52,335 bases of DNA from Paludibacteraceae bacterium (GTDB lineage Bacteria; Bacteroidota; Bacteroidia; Bacteroidales; Paludibacteraceae). The DNA lies in the NCBI GenBank assembly GCA_017483945.1, contig JAFUUE010000025.1:1-52335 (forward strand). The letters run 5' to 3'. The position numbers and the translations under genes were made by a program. Positions 48,601-52,335 of this stretch are shown here, one piece after another. The first letter of the stretch is position 1; every line of letters starts with the position of its first letter. The notes beneath the pieces were generated by a model. That model had not been told where the DNA came from. It ran no database searches and saw only the letters and a program-made list of their open reading frames with translations.

Positions 48601-49020
48601 AACAACGAAGAGACATCCGCTATCATGACCGATGAGAACGGACAGACCGTCTACGACGCATACGGCACACCCAAACTCATCTACCCCTACAACATCATTG
48701 CCGACCAGGAGACACTCACATCACCCAATGTCTGGAACCGCTTCCTCATCGACGCATCCGTCGGCAAACTCATCTACCTACCTAAGCGCCAGTCGCTCTC
48801 TATCAACCTCACCGTCAACAACATCACTAACAACACCCACTTCAAGACCGGCGGCTACCAGCAGTCACGTCTGCCACGCCAGTCCAAACAAGGCGAGTTG
48901 GTATCCGACGGTTCAGGTAATGCCGTGTCGAAAATCACGCCCAATGCCTGGAAATTCCCCTCTAAGTACTACTACGCATGGGGCGTTAACTTCTATCTGT
49001 CTCTCACCTACAAATTCTAA
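45679..49020 (+). CDS. TonB-dependent outer-membrane receptor
   Basis: This is an energy-coupled importer of 1,113 residues. It has a signal peptide (about 1-20), a carboxypeptidase-regulatory-like beta domain (about 38-115, GRVVIEGSNTPLAGATVTLG), a plug region (about 130-240) and a 22-strand-type barrel rich in Tyr, Asn and Gly that ends in NFYLSLTYKF, a canonical outer-membrane end. No SusD gene follows; instead a DUF5689 lipoprotein is 8 bp downstream. The plug is not the strongly conserved SusC type. The substrate is unknown; no cobalamin riboswitch or iron box precedes it. It lies 12 bp after the small gene pair. Confidence 0.92.
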   Translation: MKKLFFLFIATCLTCTWACAQELQAQPQEQSAATAQQPTRLQGRVVIEGSNTPLAGATVTLGVQNISTVSNQTGEFSLTYLEHGDEEIIIEADGFQPAIELINLLPNRLNDLGVISMQQDIAKEAQEEILMNLAETELNDDEGKSQEQGASFSASQDVFNNTTSFAWSNARYRNRGYLQTYEQNYINGLSFNSAERGQFNFSAMGGLNDASRNKDVINNIEANDFTFGGLGKATNYLMNASRFAQGWKVGLAGTNRNYKAAVRATYATGMLPSGWAFVGQLAYRFSPYIDNKGIIGEGIRYNSFGFFFAGEKVWENGNRLNLVVFGAPTERGQSGAVTQEVYDLTGSINYNPYWGYQNGEVRNSRIVHSFDPTAIATFDWKINNDNLLKFGLGYHYSWYSNSALQFFNAPNPAPDYYRNMPSFLWDGQIVAANSDQLYDMKGNNPTGAHYPYGNFIGADLNGYPMGSGHVGNDGQVLGPSIDVNTYNALVNLWQTRDNQATQINWDLLYMSNLANNHNDPSASARYIQERRHNDIHEGIANINYTNTQFRNLKITAGLDARLSQGVHFKTIDDLLGGNQLIDVDPFADRDIKELATNTGLTQEDIKYVRMNDVATDYNTVKHLGDRFGYDYRINMTTARLWAQNEWSFNEVDFYYGLQFTYSSMQRTTDMVNGRAWYQASQIHPAQADLYLGPAAATILAQQQAGTLRAGTRWIGYRHDFVDPAFKLGATYKINGRNRIKINAIAQTTAPLARNAYLSARVHDRVLDNIYTHDRAANLVDYFAASEKSVGGDLTYEFNYPLVRGRITGFFTQFWNGSEMNGYYDDEARTFVNQAISGINHRHMGIEAAAAVKLGSYFTLTGAVNVGDYRYTSNALAVTTAENGMELGRKDGEVLPYFEVRDSVYMNGLHVATGPQISTSLKLSFFYKMWFADLTVSYYDWNYLSVAPSRRMMGLYKGTRTDGTYINGGYYNILVNNEETSAIMTDENGQTVYDAYGTPKLIYPYNIIADQETLTSPNVWNRFLIDASVGKLIYLPKRQSLSINLTVNNITNNTHFKTGGYQQSRLPRQSKQGELVSDGSGNAVSKITPNAWKFPSKYYYAWGVNFYLSLTYKF

Positions 49021-49028
49021 TTGACACT

Positions 49029-50246
49029 ATGAAACAGACTACTAATATACTGCTCTTCGCAGCTACCGTGCTCACAGCGTCGCTCATGCTCTCGTGCCAA
49101 CCCAAAGCATACACCGAAGACGACGTGTTTGCCAAGGAGACGGAACTCGCCGAACTGACCAAGGACGGACGACTCTACCACCTGCAGGAGTTCGTGGACT
49201 CCTTCATGACCGAAGACGGCAACTATATGGACGACTCCACACGCTACCGCACACGATCCACCATCGGCAACGGCATCCAGATGTTCAGCATCGACACACT
49301 GCCCGCCGACGGACCCGGTATCTATATCATGGGACGTGTCACCACCGATGACTACGGAGGAAACTACTATAAAGCACTTGTCATTCAGGAGATTGTCGGT
49401 GGCAAGCAGCAGAACCTGCGCCTGTCTATAGACATAGGATCGGCCGGCGGTACCTACCAGATTGGCCAACTCCTCCTCATCCGTTGCAACGGTCTGGCGG
49501 TCGGACGCTATGCCAACCAGCCCCAGCTCTGCGTGCCTTCCTACAACAACAACACGCTGGCTATGCACGCGGACGAGAAAGTTGGATGGACACCCGGACG
49601 TATCCCCGCGGAGATATTCATCCGTAACACCACCCTCATCGGCACACCCGACGTCAGCAAACTCGTGTACGAAGAGATGACCATGCAGCAGCTCTACGAA
49701 CGCTATCTCAAGGACTATGACGACGCCTCGCTCAAGGCGGCCTCACAACGCCATATCCTCTTCGAGAAAGCACGCGAGATTGATGGCCTCCTCGTACGAG
49801 TCACCGACTGCCACTTCACCGGCCAGTACAGCAAGTACGGCGTGCCCGACACGTGCACCACAGGCGACCCCGAACTCGACCAGAATGCCAACGTCTTTGC
49901 CCCCACAACCACCAACCTCAATTTCCCGCAGGGACGCTTCATCGCCGACCCCTCCGAGAGCATACTCGCCATCGTCTCTACCTCGGAATATGCCAAGTAT
50001 TCGCACTACTATCTCCCCAGTGCTATCACCGTGGACAGTCTGGGTGTGAAGCACTTTGACTACGCGGCCTACTCCGGCTCCGTGGAGGGCATCCTCGGCT
50101 ACTACTTCGACAAGGCGTCCGACCAGGAGGACGCCACGCAGTATAGCTCCTACAAGTGGGCCATCACGCCTCGCGACATGGGAGATATTCACTTCCACGA
50201 CGCACAGGGCAACGACTGGGTTCCCGTTGAGTACAGCAAGAACTGA
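49029..50246 (+). CDS. DUF5689 domain lipoprotein
   Basis: The 405-residue lipoprotein is acylated at C23 (LSC). A DUF5689-like beta domain follows (about 60-250, with GIYIMGRVTTDDYGGNYYKALVIQE, LRLSIDIG, GQLLLIRCNGLAVGRY). The C-terminal part (about 255-405) is another beta domain with several DP and ST pairs. Proteins with this domain are typically surface lipoproteins next to TonB-dependent receptors in Bacteroidetes. Its position 8 bp after the receptor gene makes it the probable outer-face partner, in the place where SusD would be in glycan loci. Confidence 0.85.
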   Translation: MKQTTNILLFAATVLTASLMLSCQPKAYTEDDVFAKETELAELTKDGRLYHLQEFVDSFMTEDGNYMDDSTRYRTRSTIGNGIQMFSIDTLPADGPGIYIMGRVTTDDYGGNYYKALVIQEIVGGKQQNLRLSIDIGSAGGTYQIGQLLLIRCNGLAVGRYANQPQLCVPSYNNNTLAMHADEKVGWTPGRIPAEIFIRNTTLIGTPDVSKLVYEEMTMQQLYERYLKDYDDASLKAASQRHILFEKAREIDGLLVRVTDCHFTGQYSKYGVPDTCTTGDPELDQNANVFAPTTTNLNFPQGRFIADPSESILAIVSTSEYAKYSHYYLPSAITVDSLGVKHFDYAAYSGSVEGILGYYFDKASDQEDATQYSSYKWAITPRDMGDIHFHDAQGNDWVPVEYSKN

Positions 50247-50276
50247 CCTCCCCCACCCGAGCAATCCCGTAGCAGA

Positions 50277-50448
50277 ACCCGTACCTGACCCGTACCTGAC
50301 CCGTACCTGACCCGCCGGGGACGCGGGCGGCTCGCCCGCGAAATCCGTTACCTGACCGTTACCTGACCGTTACCTGACAGGTGCCACTGGGGACGCGGGC
50401 TTTCCGTCTCGGCCACAGACCGCGCCCGCGGATGCGCCAACAGGCGCA
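50277..50448. repeat. 11-bp arrays and GC hairpins after the DUF5689 gene
   Basis: Three ACCCGTACCTG units (50277-50309) lead into the 24-bp hairpin block 50318-50341, an inverted copy of 4749-4772. Then come three (T/A)CCGTTACCTG units (50344-50376), a CGCGGGC...GCCCGCG hairpin (50394-50429), the 15-bp block 50411-50425 shared with 4709-4723, and a small TGCGCC-AACA-GGCGCA hairpin (50433-50448). Confidence 0.9.
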
Positions 50449-50472
50449 CCAACTAACACCAAAGCACACAAC

Positions 50473-50958
50473 ATGAACATATCCTACATAGACATCCTCA
50501 TCCTCCTCCCGCTCTTCCTCGGCCTCGTCCGTGGACTCATGCGCGGGTTGGTCACCGAACTGATTGCCATTCTGGCGGTTATCGTCGGTGTGATAGGCGC
50601 GCGTATATGGGGACCCATGTGCTCAGCATGGCTGCTCAGTCAGTTTAACTGGCCCGATGCCGTATGCGACGTGACGGCCTACTCCCTGCTCTTCCTCGCT
50701 ATCGCTATCCTGCTCAACCTGCTCGGCAAACTCATGTCCAGACTCCTCAAGGTCATCCACTTAGGATGGCTCAACCGACTCCTCGGGGGCGTCTTCGGCG
50801 CACTCAAATGGGCGGTCATCGTCTTGACACTCGTCTTCCTTGTGGACAAACTGGACCAACAGTTCCACTTCATCAAGGAGGATGCCAAGAAGCAGTCTGT
50901 GACCTATGAACCGACTGTCAAATCAGCCAATGCTTGTCTATCTTTCGTTAGGAGCTAA
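50473..50958 (+). CDS. CvpA-family membrane protein
   Basis: The 161-residue protein has four hydrophobic segments (about 5-21, 29-48, 65-85, 100-122). The N-terminal family block YIDILILLPLFLGLVRGLMRGLV and a later LNRLLGGVFGALKW block identify CvpA. In Escherichia coli the protein is needed for colicin V export and for envelope tolerance to bile salts; its molecular activity is unclear. Its last 29 bp overlap the folK start, which suggests coupled translation. Confidence 0.9.
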   Translation: MNISYIDILILLPLFLGLVRGLMRGLVTELIAILAVIVGVIGARIWGPMCSAWLLSQFNWPDAVCDVTAYSLLFLAIAILLNLLGKLMSRLLKVIHLGWLNRLLGGVFGALKWAVIVLTLVFLVDKLDQQFHFIKEDAKKQSVTYEPTVKSANACLSFVRS

Positions 50959-51397
50959 TCTCGGCAATAGAGAGCAGACCATCCGGTCTGCTCTCTTGCT
51001 ACTCGGGCAACGCCTCGGCACCATGCAGCGTTGCTCCTCTTTCTTCTACTCCGACCCTTGGGGATTCGACTCGCCCAACCCCTTCTGCAACGTCTGTGCC
51101 GCCTTTGACACCGACCTCTCTCCCCTCGATTGCCTCCATGCCTGTCAGACCGTCGAACGCCTCTTGGGCAAAGACACAAACCATGCCACCGAGCGTCCTA
51201 TAGACTCTCCCACGCACGCCACAGCAGGCCCTACACCCACCACTCACTACCACGACCGCCCTATCGACATTGACATCATCCTCTTCGGAGACCTCCGAAT
51301 CAACACTCCCGAACTGACCATTCCCCACCCCCTCTACCGTCGGCGCGACTTCGTCCTCATCCCCCTTCGGGAAATTAAGCCGGACGAAAGCGAGTGA
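50930..51397 (+). CDS. folK: 2-amino-4-hydroxy-6-hydroxymethyldihydropteridine diphosphokinase
   Basis: FolK transfers pyrophosphate from ATP to the pterin in folate synthesis. The 155-residue protein starts YLSLGANLGNRE and has the late motif RPIDIDIILFGD and the C-terminal IPHPLYRRRDFVLIPL, both family hallmarks. An extra loop of about 25 residues sits directly before RPIDID, rich in Thr, Pro and His. It contains a second RPID word, so it may be a local duplication. The start at ATG 50930 gives the family N-terminus and overlaps cvpA by 29 bp; an ATG at 50906 is in frame but less likely. Confidence 0.92.
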   Translation: MLVYLSLGANLGNREQTIRSALLLLGQRLGTMQRCSSFFYSDPWGFDSPNPFCNVCAAFDTDLSPLDCLHACQTVERLLGKDTNHATERPIDSPTHATAGPTPTTHYHDRPIDIDIILFGDLRINTPELTIPHPLYRRRDFVLIPLREIKPDESE

Positions 51398-51507
51398 AAA
51401 AGAGCCTCACCGACACCAAAAGACTGCCCGTAAGCAGCCTACAGACTGTTCACAAATAGCCGAAAACTGCCCGCAAAGCATTTTTTGTGCAAAAAAATGC
51501 AGAAAAA

Positions 51508-51539
51508 TTTGCGTATGTGAATAAAAAGTCGTACCTTTG
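51508..51539 (+). promoter_or_regulatory. Promoter for tRNA-His
   Basis: TTTG at 51508-51511 and TACCTTTG at 51532-51539 have 20 bp between them. The predicted start is about 20 bp before the mature tRNA. Confidence 0.8.
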
Positions 51540-51565
51540 CACCCGCTTTTGAAAGAAAGCTACAC

Positions 51566-51644
51566 GGTGTGCGTGGCCGAGTGGTCGAAGGCGCCAGATT
51601 GTGGTTCTGGTATATCGCAGGTTCGAACCCTGTCGCACACCCCA
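51566..51644 (+). tRNA. tRNA-His (GTG)
   Basis: A complete cloverleaf is present. Acceptor GTGTGCG (51567-51573) pairs with CGCACAC, with an encoded extra G at -1 (51566) opposite discriminator C at 51641, the identity pair of tRNA-His. The D arm is GCC...GGC. The anticodon stem CCAGA/TCTGG has loop TTGTGGT, giving anticodon GTG. The T arm is GCAGG-TTCGAAC-CCTGT. CCA is encoded at 51642-51644. The variable loop reads as six nucleotides, one more than usual. Confidence 0.95.
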
Positions 51645-51681
51645 AAGACTCAGCATCCAACGATGTTGAGTCTTCCTTTTT
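51645..51681 (+). terminator. Intrinsic terminator after tRNA-His
   Basis: A 13-bp stem (AAGACTCAGCATC with GATGTTGAGTCTT, one G-T pair) has a CAAC loop and is followed by CCTTTTTC. Confidence 0.92.
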
Positions 51682-51694
51682 CTACCACCCTCCC

Positions 51695-51793
51695 CACCTC
51701 ATATCCACTTCATATCCTCCGCATCTCCACCGCACACCCACCGCACCCTCGCCTCACCACCACCTCACCCCTGCCTCATCACCACCTCACCCT
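51695..51793. repeat. Nine-unit pyrimidine-rich 11-bp array
   Basis: Units in 11-bp register include CACCTCATATC, CACTTCATATC, CACCGCACACC, CGCCTCACCAC, CACCTCACCCC, TGCCTCATCAC and CACCTCACCCT. The array lies in a 560-bp gene-free stretch after tRNA-His. Further on, near 51880-51930, ATCGCC words recur every 9 bp around ATATCG palindromes. Confidence 0.8.
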
Positions 51794-52053
51794 CGCCATC
51801 AGAAGCTGGCGCGCCACCCCTCGCCCTACCCAAATTTCCTAAAGAATCTCATATAAATATTTACATGGCGATAGTGACGTTTTTGGCGATATCGCCAATA
51901 TCGCCGGTATCGCCGGTGCATTTTTCCCTTGTTTTGTCCCGTGCTTGGGGCGTAAGCGCCGAGTAGAAAACGCTATACATTAGTTGACCATTAGTTAATC
52001 ATTACCGGGGCATAAGCCACCGGAGCTGCAGGTGCCCCCAAAACATACACAAA

Positions 52054-52101
52054 CAAAAAAAGAGACTCAACGTCTCTTTTGTGTCCCCCGAGGGGCTCGA
52101 A
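52054..52101. repeat. First copy of the 48-bp tRNA-Lys 3'-end repeat
   Basis: The 48 bp are identical to 52173-52220. On the minus strand they comprise part of the T arm, the 3' acceptor strand GGGGGAC and the terminator hairpin of a tRNA-Lys gene. The match stops inside the T loop, so this is a scar-like 3' fragment and not a gene. Confidence 0.9.
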
Positions 52102-52172
52102 AATTGCCTTGCAATAATCGACAGAACGAAGTGGCGGAGAACCCTCTCGAGGGTTTGAGAACAGAGAGGGGA

Positions 52173-52220
52173 CAAAAAAAGAGACTCAACGTCTCTTTTG
52201 TGTCCCCCGAGGGGCTCGAA
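52173..52220. repeat. Second copy of the 48-bp tRNA-Lys 3'-end repeat
   Basis: This copy is identical to 52054-52101, at an offset of 119 bp. Here the match to a tRNA continues further, to the anticodon stem at 52247. The hairpin at 52177-52199 (AAAGAGAC with GTCTCTTT on the minus strand) is the former tRNA terminator. Confidence 0.9.
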
Positions 52221-52247
52221 CCCTCGACCCACTGATTAAGAGTCAGT
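52201..52247 (-). pseudogene. 3' part of tRNA-Lys (CTT), cut at the anticodon stem
   Basis: Reading leftwards, the anticodon arm ACTGA-CTCTTAA-TCAGT (anticodon CTT, lysine), variable loop GGGTC, T arm GAGGG-TTCGAGC-CCCTC, acceptor strand GGGGGAC and discriminator A are all intact. Upstream of the anticodon stem the expected D arm and the 5' strand GTCCCCC are missing: from 52248 the sequence is AT-rich and unrelated. This is what remains on the displaced side when an element integrates into a tRNA gene by its anticodon region. Confidence 0.85.
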
Positions 52248-52335
52248 TGATAGGAACGCCGAAATCGTTATAAATAAATAAGTTACAATCTGTCAATTCT
52301 TTTTGTGCAAAGTTTTCGGGAAACTTTTGCACCAA
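52248..52335. mobile_element. Probable left end of an integrated element
   Basis: The last 88 bp are AT-rich and replace the 5' half of tRNA-Lys. Near the end an imperfect palindrome (GTGCAAAGTTT ... AAACTTTTGCAC, 52305-52332) could be a protein-binding arm or a promoter region. No integrase gene is inside the window, so this call is an inference from the tRNA disruption. Confidence 0.5.

Noticed and set aside
52082-52173. A second tRNA-like structure on the minus strand
   Set aside because: GTCCCCT near 52167-52173 can pair with GGGGGAC at 52082-52088, but the 90 nt between lack a D arm, a proper anticodon arm and a T stem. The pairing is probably chance or a remnant of the integration scar.

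Overview
The window reads as chromosome of a fairly GC-rich member of the order Bacteroidales (phylum Bacteroidota), probably an uncultured gut or rumen lineage. The basis is: promoters of the Bacteroidetes type (TTG about 20 bp upstream of TAnnTTTG) and no Shine-Dalgarno sequences; families largely confined to this phylum (DUF6913, DUF4465, DUF5689, DUF1573); T9SS-style C-terminal tails on two secreted proteins; and a 1,113-residue TonB-dependent receptor with a carboxypeptidase-like N-terminal domain. No species is claimed.

Layout. 1-4.7 kb: anaerobic ribonucleotide reductase (nrdD, nrdG) and an AspT/YidE-type transporter. 5.2-11.7 kb: a glycan cluster of two GH13 alpha-amylase lipoproteins around a GH2 glycosidase, ending in a metallo-beta-lactamase-fold hydrolase. 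11.7-13.0 kb: a CobW-type GTPase with a histidine-rich loop, transcribed leftwards. 13.3-16.2 kb: a decamer repeat array, a cobalamin riboswitch, a surface lipoprotein and a tandem-DUF4465 protein. 16.7-19.0 kb: an outer-membrane barrel and a tandem, apparently non-catalytic, SUMF1-fold protein. 19.2-23.8 kb: mtaB, an OmpA-family protein and an unknown exported protein. 23.8-28.9 kb (minus): secreted endonuclease-family protein, ligA, DUF6913, dapA. 29.0-30.3 kb: FtsB/DivIC-like protein, ruvC and a 54-residue ferredoxin. 30.5-33.4 kb (minus): a polyphosphate-polymerase-type operon (VTC domain, DUF4956, DUF2490, small secreted protein). 33.5-37.4 kb (minus): dnaA, an MlaD-type protein and an amidase. 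37.6-45.2 kb: rsh, DUF1573, meaB, dnaB, asnS. 45.2-45.7 kb: an AT-richer two-gene pair with overlapping start and stop. 45.7-50.2 kb: TonB-dependent receptor and DUF5689 lipoprotein. 50.5-51.6 kb: cvpA, folK, tRNA-His. The window ends in a tRNA-Lys fragment cut at the anticodon stem, preceded by a second copy of its 3' end, which looks like the left edge of an integrated element.

The most unusual signal is in the gaps between genes. At least eight intergenic regions carry arrays of short words repeated every 11 bp. The words differ from site to site but draw on a shared vocabulary (GGTCAGG, CCGTACC, CGACGG). Two more sites use a 10-bp period. One decamer array is bracketed by arms that are inverted copies of each other. 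A 24-bp hairpin block linked to the 11-mers occurs at 4.75 kb and, inverted, at 50.32 kb. I know of no named element matching this, and I treat it as the main candidate for something undescribed.

Functionally, the housekeeping content (replication, repair, stringent response, tRNA modification) alternates with envelope and nutrient-capture loci. Cobalamin links two places: the riboswitch locus at 13.5 kb and meaB, the GTPase partner of B12-dependent methylmalonyl-CoA mutase.
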